This document shows positions 1-10,520 of a DNA stretch of 64,000 nucleotides, one piece after another; within the stretch, counting starts at the first letter, position 1, and every line of letters starts with the position of its first letter. The DNA comes from Brachionus manjavacas. Taxonomy: Eukaryota; Rotifera; Eurotatoria; Ploima; Brachionidae. Under the pieces are notes generated by a model, which had not been told where the DNA came from, searched no databases, and worked only from the letters and a program-made list of their open reading frames with translations. The stretch is taken from positions 3,100,001 through 3,164,000 of the forward strand of contig JAHQIY010000009.1 in the NCBI GenBank assembly GCA_019054805.1, written 5' to 3'. The translations under genes were made by a program, and so were the position numbers.

Positions 1-1682
1 AAACCTCTTTTAAATGCTCAATAAAGGTTACTTTAGTTTCTATCATTTTGGCATCCATGTATGAACATTAGTTCTTAATTGGTTTGAGATATGGTGAACG
101 GACACACCATGGCAGAACCTCAATGTTCTGTTCTTTAAACAAGTCGCTTACTGAGTGAGCGGTATGTGCCGAAGCAACATCTTGTTAAAAATCCAAGGTT
201 CATTTGGCTCAAATAGGAGTTCAATAGGTGGTAAAAGATCTGATGTTTTTTCTTAATTTAAATAAAAATTGTATGTTGAATTTGAAAAGTATAATTAAAT
301 TATTTTTTTGATTTTTTATGGGATTAAAATTTTGATTTTTTTAAACAAACTTAAATATTTTTTGTATTTTTTTCATAAATATTATATAAATTAATTTAAA
401 ATAAAGAATTAACAATTTATCAATAATTTTTAATCTCATTTTGATTCGATATAAAAAAATCTATTGAAATATATGAAAAACCTTCTCATCGATGAAAATT
501 CGATTGAATCTTTTTTTTTTCATTGATGCTACATCAAATTTTAATTGACTTCTTGATTATTTAATTTTACTTTTTCAAGATTTATATCAATTTTCTAAAA
601 ATATATTTAGGTTGGCCCATTATTTTTCTCAAGCATTACTTTAATAAATTAAACCTGTTTTTTAATAAAACTTTTAATGGTCAAAAGAAGTCTAAAAAAT
701 TTCCCAGTTTTTATTAAGTTAAAGTTGGGTCAAATAAAATTTCTAATTGAAAAATTATATAATTTATTTGGAAAAAAATATTGTTTAAAAAAATAAAAAA
801 TAAATTTAAATAATTTAATCAGACTTGTTTATAAGTCACAGTTTAAGTCTTTGTCACAAAAATTTAAGTCAAAGTTATGACTTGATTAAATTTTTTTTTT
901 TTTTTTAAATAATTTTAGGTCATTGACTTGACTTGACTTAAGACTTGTGACTTCAAAACAAGTCTGAATTTTACTGCTTGAAATTACTTAAAATTTCACA
1001 TGACAAAAATACATTAAATTAATTTTTCAACTTCAATTTTTTCTTGTGTTTTGTCAACACATACGTTATACTTACCACTTAGTGACCAGTCTTCAGGCAG
1101 GTTTTCTAATTCAGGAGGACTTATTGTTCATATAATGCAATAAAGTCTCGCCTTTATGATAATGCCATTTAAATGACTTTTTGGACTTAACCAATTTAAT
1201 GGTTGCTATTCCAACAAAGAATCGGTATTTGGGGTCTTACATGTTGAAATTAAAAATTTCTTAGTTAAAAAAAAAGTGCTGAATAATAAAAATTTTTTGA
1301 TAAATGAGATTTTAAATTAATTTTTTAAATGAGAAAAAGAAATAATTGAATAAAAAGGTGGAAAAAAGTGTCCCTTAGGAATTTAAAAAATAGCTAGACC
1401 ATACTTAAATATAGCATTAAATTTTATATAGGCTAAATATTCTAGGTCTAAGATAAAGATTTAATTTTAAGACTAAAAAAATTCAAATTTTTAAAAACTC
1501 GTGCAACTTTATTATAATTTATCATGAACACCTCGCCTCCCTCTAGCTCTCAAAAATCTTGCATGCATTCTTTCAAATTATAATGATTCATTCGGCTCTA
1601 AATATATTAAAAGCAAAGTTTTTCTTTCCGAAAGCATTTATTTTAAAACGAAATTAAAAAAAAAATTTCTTAATTACTCAAC
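1..1682. other. AT-rich flank without a gene
   Basis: No convincing open frame or exon chain is visible on either strand. The stretch is dominated by A and T runs. It contains one small inverted-repeat element (820-966, listed separately). The last 150 bases lead into the TAX1BP1-like start codon and presumably hold its promoter and 5' UTR, but no clear core promoter motif can be singled out in such AT-rich DNA. Confidence 0.6.
820..966. mobile_element. Small hAT-like MITE
   Basis: The element starts with CAGACTTGTTT and ends with AAACAAGTCTG, an exact inverted pair, and is rich in AAGTC/GACTT motifs inside. The flanking 8-mers AATTTAAT and AATTTTAC agree in their first five bases, fitting an aged 8-bp target duplication. 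CAG...CTG ends plus 8-bp duplications are hAT-type features. Related sequence occurs at 8757-8824, 14275-14444 and 39140-39570. It has no coding capacity. Confidence 0.55.
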
Positions 1683-3603
1683 ATGGAAGACATTGTGTTG
1701 GTTCAAAGTCAAGACTATGCCCAAGTGGTGTTCGAGGACCTGAACGAAAGCTATCCGGAAAACCAGGACCTGGAGTGTGTGTTCACTCTAAACGAGCTCG
1801 TAAAAGTAGAGAATGGCGACTGGGTCGGAATATACAAAGTGGGATTCACCAACTGCAAGGACTTCGTTTGCAAAAAGGAGATAAATGTGGACCAAGTGAT
1901 TGATTTGAGAGCCAGTGTTGTTTTTAATGCGGAGCAGATTCCGCGAGATGACAGCGAATTTTACCAGTTTGTGTTCGTTTCCCAGTCCAAACAGATTCGC
2001 GGCGCGTCCATTCCGTTCCAGTTCAAAAAAAGACACTTGTCCGACTTCATCGAAATCGAGGACCAGGAGGCCATTATATACAAGTCCAAGGAATCGGCCA
2101 TGAACGAGACCCTGACCGAAATGAGACAAAAATACGAGCACCTCAACGCCGCTAATGACAGCTATGCCAGGCTTATGAAGGAAAACGAGGAGGTCATCGC
2201 TTGCCTAAAGGACGAGCTATCCTCCGTTAAGCTCAGATGCCTCAAGCTCACCATGGACAACGACAGACTCACACACACTCTCAAGACCAAGACAGAAAAT
2301 CTTAAAAATTTACAAGATCAATTGTCCACATTGGTCAGAGAAAACTCCGATCTACAATCAAAATATGACAATCTACAAAATGTAATAAAATTTTTTTTCA
2401 ATTTTTTCAATTTTGTTAATTTTTTCAATTTTTCAATTTTTTCAATTTCTAAATTTTTTCTACCAGGGTCAAATGTTGAACTTGGAAAAAAAAGTGAGCG
2501 AACAAGTTGAAGAAATGGACAAGTTGAGAGATCAACTGAAGCGCAATGAGCAGATTGTGCTGGACCAGTCGAAAACAATACAGTCAATAGTGGGCGAAAA
2601 AGACAACTTGGCAAACACGGTGACCAAAATACTAGGCGAAAAGGCTGACATTGACACCAACTACCAAAATTTGATGCAAGAATTCACCATGTGCAAGGAC
2701 AAGCTGTCAGCTGCCGAGCAGTGCAAAGAGATGCTGCGCTCACAGCTTACGGTCACTTGCAATGAGTTGAAGGAGTCCAGTGAGAAGAACAACGAGTTGA
2801 ACGACCAAATAGCGGACTATTTGGCCAAGTGCAAAAATTCCGACTTGCATTTGTCCGATTTGAATGAAAAAATGGAATCACTCAAGGCTGGCTATGAGAA
2901 CAAACTGAACGAAATAAATGGCTCCTATTATGCATTGAAGTTGGCTCATTCGCACTTGGAGACCAGGCTCAGAGGACAGGACAAGGATGGCGAGAGATTG
3001 AGGCAGGAAAATGAGGAGCTTAAGGACAGAATTAGAGCTGGTGGCAAAGAGTATTCCAAGCTGTTCGAAAAGTACCGTTTGCTAAAGAACAAACAGTTCA
3101 ACCACGATTTGAATGTGTACACGGACTTGTGCGGCAATGAGTTGATCATGAAGCGAAGCGAATCGATTTCGACCGATTCGGCCATCCAGGAAAAAAGCCA
3201 ATCGCGCATGTCATCTGCAGACATTGAGAACACTCTTCTGGACGCCTTGTTGAACTCTTCGCTGAACAATGCGCCACAGAAAAGCACTAGCACAGCCGTT
3301 GGGGTTGTTAACATGAGGGAACAGTTTGGCAAGGGCACGCCCGGCAAGGAAACAATGTCCGATGATGGACTGAACCAAATGAGACAAAATGAGGAGTCAT
3401 TGGGTCTTAATGAAAATTGTGACATCCGCTCATGTGAATTGTGTGAGTATGTTTTTCCGACTGATGCGGGTGTAGAGGAAGTCGAACGACACTACAGCGA
3501 AAAGCACTACGGACCATCGTGTCCAGTTTGTTGTCTTAATTTTAGAAAAGGTTATCCACAGAGCGAGTTTGAAAAACACGTCAATGAACACTTTCCAAAT
3601 TAG
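1683..3603 (+). CDS. TAX1BP1/CALCOCO-like autophagy receptor
   Basis: Two exons, 1683-2381 and 2467-3603, join in phase 0 across an 85-base GT-AG intron and give 611 residues. Residues about 8-120 form a SKICH domain, with the motif DWVGIYKVGF. Residues about 135-460 are heptad-rich coiled coil. The C-terminus has two C2H2/UBZ-like zinc fingers: one starting CELCEYVF and closed by H...H, the second CPVC...FEKHVNEHF ending at the stop. This order (SKICH, coiled coil, C-terminal UBZ) is that of TAX1BP1/NDP52/CALCOCO proteins, cytosolic receptors linking ubiquitinated cargo to autophagosomes. The distal finger resembles the ubiquitin-binding finger of TAX1BP1. It is shorter than human TAX1BP1 and I could not identify an LC3-interacting motif with confidence. 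The start is the first ATG before the SKICH domain. AATAAA at 3818-3823 is a plausible poly(A) signal. Confidence 0.88.
2382..2466 (+). repeat. Intron with TTTTTCAATTT minisatellite
   Basis: The single intron of the TAX1BP1-like gene consists largely of imperfect copies of an 11-base unit close to TTTTTTCAATT, ending in CTACCAG. The array doubles as an extreme polypyrimidine tract for the 3' splice site. Confidence 0.6.
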
Positions 3604-5763
3604 AACATTTTTTAAAGTTATTTATTTATTTTTTTTGCAAAACTTTTATACAAAATGCGCCGAAGCGGTTCTTATGTTTATAGTATTTGAAGTTTTTTCT
3701 TTTTTTTTCTTTTTGGATGATGATGATGTATTTAAAAGTTTTTGTTATCAATGTAACGCATGATTTAATTTTTTTTTCATAAGGCTTATACTTTTAATTG
3801 CAAGTAGATATAATTTTAATAAAACTTTTGAATTTTTCAGCCAATTTAATGGCCAAATTTGAATTTTTTTTTTTTTTAAAAAACAAAAAAAATTTTGTAG
3901 AATTTTTTTAGTTTTATTTGAGAGAAAAAATTAAAGAGTGCATTTTTGCTACAAGGACGATTATTTAATTTTAATAAAATCTTTAATTTAATGCTTTTTT
4001 TGTAGCAGACAAACCAAATGAACAAATATAGAAACAGCTCTTGATCAAAACATAGAATTCGACGACAATGGCTTGAATAAGATTTGAATAAAGAAAAATT
4101 TGCATTAATATTTTGTTTTAAAATTTATAAAAAAATAATTTCATTTTAGTAAATAAAATTAAATACAACTTCTTAAATTTTTTTTTTCTTAACATTTAAC
4201 TTATCTTTTATGAGTAAAGCAAATAGGGCTTTCTTTTAGTAATTTGTATTTTGTTTAAGGCACAGTGATCAAGGTTTAATGAGCGCAATGAGTGTATCAA
4301 AATTACAACATATTAATGAATTTATATCATGCAACTTAAAAAAGGAACAAACAACAACTAAAATAACAATTTTTAACAATTTTTTAATAAGCAATTAATT
4401 TTTGAATAATTCTGTATATTTTGTAAAAAAAAGCTAAATTTTATTTTAACTATCTGTAACTACTTTGTACATATAATTTTCATCTTTTTTGTAACTAGAA
4501 ACAAGAATTACTTAACAAATGTCATTAAAAGCTCCTTTTTTTTTCAATTTTTCACCGCCAACACAGGTGTAATTTTATGAAATAAATATTATAAAAATAA
4601 TTTTATAAAATTAATTTTATAAAATCTTATTATATAATAAGATTTTATAAAAATATTAATATTAATATTTTTAATATAAAATGTTGAAGATACAGAAACT
4701 AAATATTAATGTTGATAAAATACAACATATCTAGCTTACAGTGTTTAAAAATAGAATAAATAAAACCATTGAAAAATTAATTTTATTTAGTCATATTCAT
4801 TATGAGTTTTTTATCTATTTAATTATTTGTTTATCTGGGCCGGGCTTAAGCTCTTTCAGATTAAATATAATAAAAAATTTAAAAATTCAAAGTAAAAAAA
4901 TATAAAATAAATCGAAAGAGTAATCACATGTTTAGATAGTGAACGTTTCAAGAAAGAAGAAGAAATGGAAGGTAGCAATTACACAATAAAGTTGGATATT
5001 TAATAAATCGTCATGATTTTTTAAAAAGAATCTAAAAAAAATCTTATCAACATATTTAAGCTATAATTTCAAAAATATAAAAATGATTCTTAATTTTGAA
5101 ATGTAAAATGATGTTAATATTTATTTATGATCTATTCATCCACTCGATTATGCTATCTCAAAAAAATACATCAACAAAAGTTGTTAATAAATAAGCCTAA
5201 GTTTTATTAAGAATTATTTTTAACCGATCGTATAATAATAAAAAATTAGTATAAAACAATAAATCAAATGAGCTTATGTTAAATATAATGTTAATTACAA
5301 AGTTAAAATAAAATCGAGCATAAAATTATTCAATTCAAAATTAATAAAAAATTTAAGTAAAATTTTATTTTGAGTAAAAAAATGAAAAATTCTTAACAAA
5401 AAATATTAAATTTGGATCAATTTTTTCAGACTTTAATGTTATCTTTCTTAGCTTAAGTCGAAAATCCTTATTTTCTCTCCAAACATCAGCATTCTCTCTA
5501 TTAACGCGCCATATATTGAATGATTTAATGTATTGTTCATTTTGAAAACTTGGAAATCTGAAATCTTATTTCAATAAGTAAAAACTTGAAATCTTATCAC
5601 TCGCAATAAGAAATGTGAAATAAGTTATCAATTGATTGAATTACACATGTTTAGATCACATCTTTTTCATTAGATACTTTGGCCCACTGATACGCACTTT
5701 TCTACAAATTTAATAAGATTGTTATAAACTATTAATGAATATGACTAAATAAAATTAATTTTT
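3604..5763. other. AT-rich intergenic stretch
   Basis: After the TAX1BP1-like 3' end there is about 2.1 kb without a recognisable gene. It holds a perfect palindrome (4615-4652) and one half of a 32-bp inverted repeat (4771-4802), with its partner at 5733-5764. Otherwise I see only A/T runs and short degenerate repeats. Confidence 0.6.
4615..4652. repeat. Perfect 38-bp AT palindrome
   Basis: Every base pairs with its mirror around the centre at 4633/4634; the central core is ATTATATAAT and each arm carries ATCTT/AAGAT. It would extrude as a cruciform with no loop. No function is evident. Confidence 0.85.
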
Positions 5764-5764
5764 C
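4771..5764. repeat. 32-bp inverted repeat pair, about 1 kb apart
   Basis: Positions 4771-4802 (starting GAAAAATTAATTTTATTTAG) are repeated exactly in reverse complement at 5733-5764. The 930 bases between contain no transposase. The right copy lies directly at the edge of the hAT transposase relic, so the pair may be terminal repeats of a degraded element. Confidence 0.6.
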
Positions 5765-7360
5765 TATTCAAACATCCAGTGATTCAGATTTATCAGACAA
5801 ATCTGATTATGAGACGGAACCAGAACCTGAAAAAAAACTTCTAAATGTTGGGAAAATGATAAGACATCTTGAGAGATAACATAATATTTCCATAAAGAAA
5901 AATACCGAAAACCACGAAGAAAATTTTTCTTAAATTTGTGTAACTGCACATTTTTTGGATGAGAATTTTAAGCTAAGTAATATATTGTTGTCAATTCGTC
6001 ACATACTTGGTGAACATTCTTCTCAAAACATGAAAGAGACAATATTATCAATTTTTAACGATTATAATATTATAAATAAAATCAAAGCAATTACAACTGA
6101 TAATGTGAATAGCAAGATAAGAATCCCTTGCATTGCTCACATTTTGCATCTAATAGTCACAAATACATTAAAATTAATCATTAGAAGCAGTAGGTTGACA
6201 ATTGATACAAACTCTGATTCTGGAGCAGTATTTTTATCTCAGACCGAACAGATTCACTTAATCGAAAATGTTCCTTTAAACGAGACAGAAAATTTGAAAT
6301 CAAGATTAGATGCTTCTTTCGAAACATATTCAAATGCTTTAAACTTATTCAATTATTGTAATTATCTTTCATTTAAAATAATATATAATCTAGTATTTTT
6401 TTTATTAGTTCTAAAAAAATGTTGTTCAATTGCAACGCACTACAATCATTCAACAACAACGAAAGAAAAATTGACATATATGCAAAATTTAGGTCAAAAA
6501 CCAGTTCACTCAATAATTCAACAGGTGCCAACTCGATGGAACTCGACTTATTTAATTCTCGACTTATTTAATAATTATAAGAATTGTATAAAATTCAGAA
6601 TTTTTTAATGTAATTTTCTCAAACGATCGTGAATACAAGAATCTTCAGTTAAAAAGTGCCGAAATAGACGTTCTAAAAGCTTTTGGAAATACTTAAACCT
6701 TTTTTCGATATTACTTGTCAGTTTTCAATTGAAAGAGATATCACCCTTTGTCTTGTTATTCCAATTTTTGTATCATTATTTATATTGACAACTCCCTATT
6801 CGGAAGACACTGAAATAAAAGTAGGCTTAAAAAAACTGTTCAATAATTATTAGTGTTGGGGGCGGCCAACTTTGGCCGGCCACTATAAACGGCCTATTTT
6901 AGCCGTGAATTTAACGGCCGCAATTTTGACCGTCCGTGAATTGGCCGGCCGTCTGTGGACCGTTTTTAAAAAGGCCGATCTTTTCAGGGCCGGCCAACTG
7001 ACAGACCGACCGTGAAATGGCCGGCCAAATTTTAGAAGACCGTGTGGTGGCCGGCCGAGTATCGGCAAAATAAAAAACCGACCGTGAAGTGGCCGGCCAG
7101 CTGAAAGGCCGTTAAACGGCCGACCGTATAACGGCCTGGATGTTTGACCAATATGAATTGAATTATCAAAACTTTCCTTCAAAGTTTCTTCTTCATTGCG
7201 TTGAAGTGACCGTAAACGCTTTGTTTGCGAATCATTTCCAATAGTTGATTCTGATCTAGGAATTTTAGAGTTTTCACCAGCTGACATTTTGCAATGATTT
7301 ACACCAAAATTTTTAAATTGTTTAAATTTTTTACTTGATATTTATATCAATAATTTCTCT

Positions 7361-7409
7361 TAGCCAGTAGTTTTTTTTTACCAAAAATACAAAGTCCAGG
7401 TTCAAATCC
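7361..7409 (+). other. tRNA-like A/B-box sequence
   Basis: TAGCCAGTAG at 7361-7370 resembles a tRNA A box and GGTTCAAATCC at 7399-7409 fits the B-box consensus at normal spacing. The T stem pairs 4 of 5, but no acceptor stem or clean anticodon arm can be drawn. This is a degenerate tRNA-derived sequence inside the hAT element, not a working tRNA gene. Confidence 0.35.
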
Positions 7410-7577
7410 TTGTTACATCAGATTTTGCACATTTGTAGAAAGTGTTAAAAACATGATAAAAAAGGTCAGAAAAATAGGAAAAATTTTATCAATTTGCCCT
7501 TTCAGTTTTTTCTTTAATTTAGTGTATTATTGATCAAAATCAATAGTAATTTTGAAAGAAATTTTGAACTGAATAAG

Positions 7578-7635
7578 GATTTGATCCATGCATCTGATGA
7601 TCAAAAATGAATAATTGTACTAGACAACTGTGCTA
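7578..7635 (-). other. Second tRNA-like A/B-box sequence, opposite strand
   Basis: On the minus strand TAGCACAGTTGTCTA (7635-7621) resembles an A box and GGATCAAATCC (7588-7578) a B box. It faces the plus-strand tRNA-like sequence at 7361-7409, so the two form an inverted pair in the centre of the hAT element. Stems are too degraded for a functional tRNA. Confidence 0.35.
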
Positions 7636-8281
7636 TAAGGATTTAAAAAAAATATATTTTATTCTTATTTATATTTTTGAAAATTTTTATTTTAATTTTT
7701 TATTATATTAAAACGTTTATTAAAAAAATAACTAAAATTCAGAATTCAAAATTAATATATATAATTTAAGGATTTCTGAAAAATATCGGAAAAAAATGAG
7801 GTAATAATTAAAAATTAGTTTATCAAGAATATTTGATAAATAATAAATGCAAATTTTAATGTCTTTAAATTTTTTTAAATCATCTACGTTAAATTTTTTT
7901 CCGGTCTGGACACGGTTGGCCGTTTAACGGCCTTTCAGTTTGCCGGCCACTTCACGGTCGGTCCGTCTGTTGGCCGCGGCTTGGCCGGCCATTCACTGTC
8001 ATTGGCCGTTTTTTGGCCGCCTGCACCTCCGGCCACGGTCTCGGCCATTTTTTTTTCTGGCCGGCCACATGGCCTCTCGACCAGCCCCCAACACTAATAA
8101 TTATACTCATTTTTATCAAAAAAAAATACGAAAAATTTTAAAACGACTATTTTTTTATTGCATCTTTTTTGCATCCTAAGTACAAGAAATTCTCAGCATC
8201 GGATCAAAAAAAGTCGAAGATTTTATTCAATATTAAATTTATTTTATTTTGAGAATTATATTTTTAAATAATTTGTTTGGA

Positions 8282-8655
8282 TTAATTTTTGAAAATTTTT
8301 ATTTTAATATATTAAAACGATTTAAAAAAAAAAAAACTAAAATTCCGAATTCGAAATTAATATAAATAATTTAAGTATATCTTAAAAATATCGGAAAAAT
8401 TTGAGGTAATAATTAAAAAATACCTTATTTATAATATTTGATAAATAATAAATGCTAATAATGTTCTTAAATTTTTTTAATCATCTACGTAAAATTTTTT
8501 TTTGGACCGTTTTGTGGTCGGCCACTTTACGGACGGTTTTTATTTAGGGCCTATAGTCGAACGGCCACCACACGGTCCTCTAAAATTTGCCCGGCCATTT
8601 CACGGTCATTGGCCGTTTAATCGACCGGCCGTTTTTTGGCCGCCTGCACTGACGA
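8282..8655. mobile_element. Partial copy of the GC-rich hAT element
   Basis: This stretch repeats, in the same orientation and with scattered differences, the right half of the element at 6851-8096 (compare about 7670-8030). The AT-rich core including AATATCGGAAAAA is followed by GGCCGGCC-type sequence up to TTTTTTGGCCGCCTGCAC, where similarity stops. No terminal repeat or target duplication is visible, so it is truncated at both ends. Confidence 0.65.
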
Positions 8656-8756
8656 TAAGGAAGTTTCTTCCAAATTCCTGTCCGTTAAATGTAGCCAGAT
8701 TTAGAAAAAATTCTTTCAACTGGTCCAGATGAAGCAGGTATTGATAAAAATTTTTG

Positions 8757-8824
8757 TTCAAGTCAAAACTTTTACTTAAATTTATGTGACTTAGATTTAA
8801 AACTGTGACTTAAAGACAAGTCTG
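8757..8824. repeat. AAGTC-rich MITE fragment
   Basis: The stretch ends in GACAAGTCTG and contains repeated AAGTC/GACTT words like the element at 820-966. Only one terminus is recognisable. Confidence 0.4.
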
Positions 8825-9560
8825 AACATAAATATAATTTTTCGGGAATCATAACATTTTTTTCCTAAAATACCAAAAATAGTTTTACATTTAGCTTTAT
8901 TAATATCTAATGTTGGGTCTAGTCGGCTAGGTGAACCATAGTTATTTTCCAAAATTTCTTGTTCTCAGGTTTTGTAAACTATTGGTTCACCCAATTTTTT
9001 TGTTCAAAATATAATTTGACAAAATTTTTAGTTAATGATTATTTTATTTCTAATTTGAAGAATTATTTGCTCTGATCTGGTTGACTTGGTATTACTCTTT
9101 CCATAATTCCAAATACTTAAATGCGTTCTCTACTTAAATATTGCCTTTTAGCATAGAATAATAAAAATTAAAGAAAATTAAAATTAATTTTTCATCTTTT
9201 GAATGTATTCCTTTAGGGAACAAAGAATCATTTATTTCGCAAAATTTACCTACTCAGCCCAATTTTTAATTTTTAATGTAATTGGCAAGTTTTTTTCTAT
9301 TTGACTTTTTGACATTTGAAATTACGTTATTTCAATAAAATTCAAAGCATTTAAAAATTTGAAATATAATTACTCAATTATTTTTAGAAATCAAAAATAG
9401 AAAAAAAAACTTGCTAATTATTTTTTCTATCTTATTCTTTATTATTACATTATATCTGTTGACGTGTAACTATATTATATAGGCGTAGCTAGGCCCCGGT
9501 TATAAGTCTTTTGATATTCATGAGTGTCATGAATCTAGTTGCTAGTTTGTTAGTCTAACT

Positions 9561-9835
9561 TGTAACCGGTTTATAATAAACAATGTTTAATCTTTAAAAG
9601 CTTTATTTAAGATATTGAACGTTCTGAAGTTCTAAGAATGGAATTCTTATTTATACCTATATGCTCGTGAACACGAACACGAGCTTATAATTAACTCAAG
9701 ATGTGAGCTTAGTGCTTAATGTATATGTCAGTATTTCGAAGCGTCTAACTTCTGAGATACGTGACAAGTATAATTCTTACTTATCTTTGTGCATCAGTTG
9801 ACAAGCTGATGAATAAGTGATTATTCAGGGTAACA
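9561..9835 (-). repeat. 3' LTR
   Basis: This is 275 bases, TGTAACCGG...GGGTAACA, nearly identical to 11732-12003. It carries an extra ATT near its end (GTGATTATTCAGG against GTGATTCAGG). The preceding AACT matches the four bases after the other LTR. Confidence 0.85.
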
Positions 9836-10009
9836 TATCCCCCCGTTTAAGATAGCATCGTCCTCGATGAACTCAGTTTTTAGAACTTCAGTTTGACAAA
9901 AAAATATAATTGAAAATTAATTAATTGAATAAATAAAATGATTATTAAAAAAAACTGTTTGTTAATTGCTTCTTTATAAAATAAATCTTTGATTTATTTC
10001 GAACATCTT

Positions 10010-10520
10010 ATACCAACTACACTACGTATCCAAGGACTTTGATTTTTCTTGCAAACCAGTGAAATTTGTTTGGCTTAATTTTTAATTCATTATCCCGTAA
10101 TGCTTTTCCAACCAATTTAATATTTCCAAATATGCGAAACATCATTCTACTAAATTGGGCGGGAGCGTTTTTCAAACCAAAATGAAGTCTTTAAAATTGA
10201 TAATGTCAATCGGGTGTAGAAAATGCTGTTTTTTCTTTAGAGTCAGGGTGCATTTCTACTTGCCAGTAGCCCGATATCAAGTCTAATGTTGAAAAATAAG
10301 TTGAACCATTCAGCCTTGATAGAATATCATCGATTCTGGGTATTTTATTTCTTTCCACAAACTTTCTGCTTAATATTGAAGTTGTACATCCGCTATCAAA
10401 TGCCATAGCTAGTGTTATACCATCTATAGTTGATGATTTATATAAAAGGTTCCCTGTATCACATGTGTGCACATATTCTGGATTTTCTTTCCGATTGTCT
10501 GAATCATTGTTAACTTCCAC
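10010..10520 (-). pseudogene. Protease-RT pol fragments with internal deletions
   Basis: The open frame 10520-10206 contains an aspartic-protease-like active site (FDSGCTTS), then passes without the rest of the protease into a Ty3/Gypsy RT block (STLDLISGYWQVEM). Beyond a stop, 10190-10010 reads further RT pieces (HFGLKNAPAQF, then a late-RT KPNKFHWF...LGYVV block). The catalytic YxDD segment between them is deleted. It is non-functional. Confidence 0.7.

Larger units (their letters stand above)
6851..8096. mobile_element. GC-rich non-autonomous hAT element
   Basis: The element begins TAGTGTTGGGGG and ends CCCCCAACACTA, perfect 12-bp terminal inverted repeats. It is flanked by identical 8-bp duplications ATAATTAT (6843-6850 and 8097-8104), diagnostic of hAT transposition. 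The outer 200-300 bases on each side are GC-rich and built from GGCCGGCC/ACGGCC motifs arranged as sub-terminal inverted repeats. The centre (about 7300-7880) is AT-rich. Open frames in the GC-rich ends (6883-7287 and 7940-8179) read as low-complexity repeats of the motif and are not genes. It sits inside the hAT transposase relic. Confidence 0.85.
5764..8240 (+). pseudogene. hAT transposase relic, split by insertion
   Basis: A hAT-superfamily transposase can be read with interruptions. The largest open piece is 5955-6608 (about 217 residues) with HFLDENFKL, then ITTDNVNSKIR, CIAHILHLIV and TRWNSTY, which match the conserved blocks of hAT catalytic domains. Upstream an acidic stretch (SDSDLSDKSD...) is read from 5780. 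Downstream 6640-6842 continues the similarity, and after the nested element (6851-8096) the frame resumes near 8130 with an IASFLHPKYKKF-like block. Stops and frameshifts interrupt the reading, and neither the BED finger nor an intact C-terminal dimerisation region is recognisable. The copy is dead. Confidence 0.75.

Noticed and set aside
6883-8732. Open frames of 60-134 codons in the GC-rich hAT elements (6883-7287, 7940-8179, 8502-8732)
   Set aside because: They translate the GGCCGGCC repeats into low-complexity GRP/HGR-type sequence and are by-products of stop-poor GC-rich DNA.
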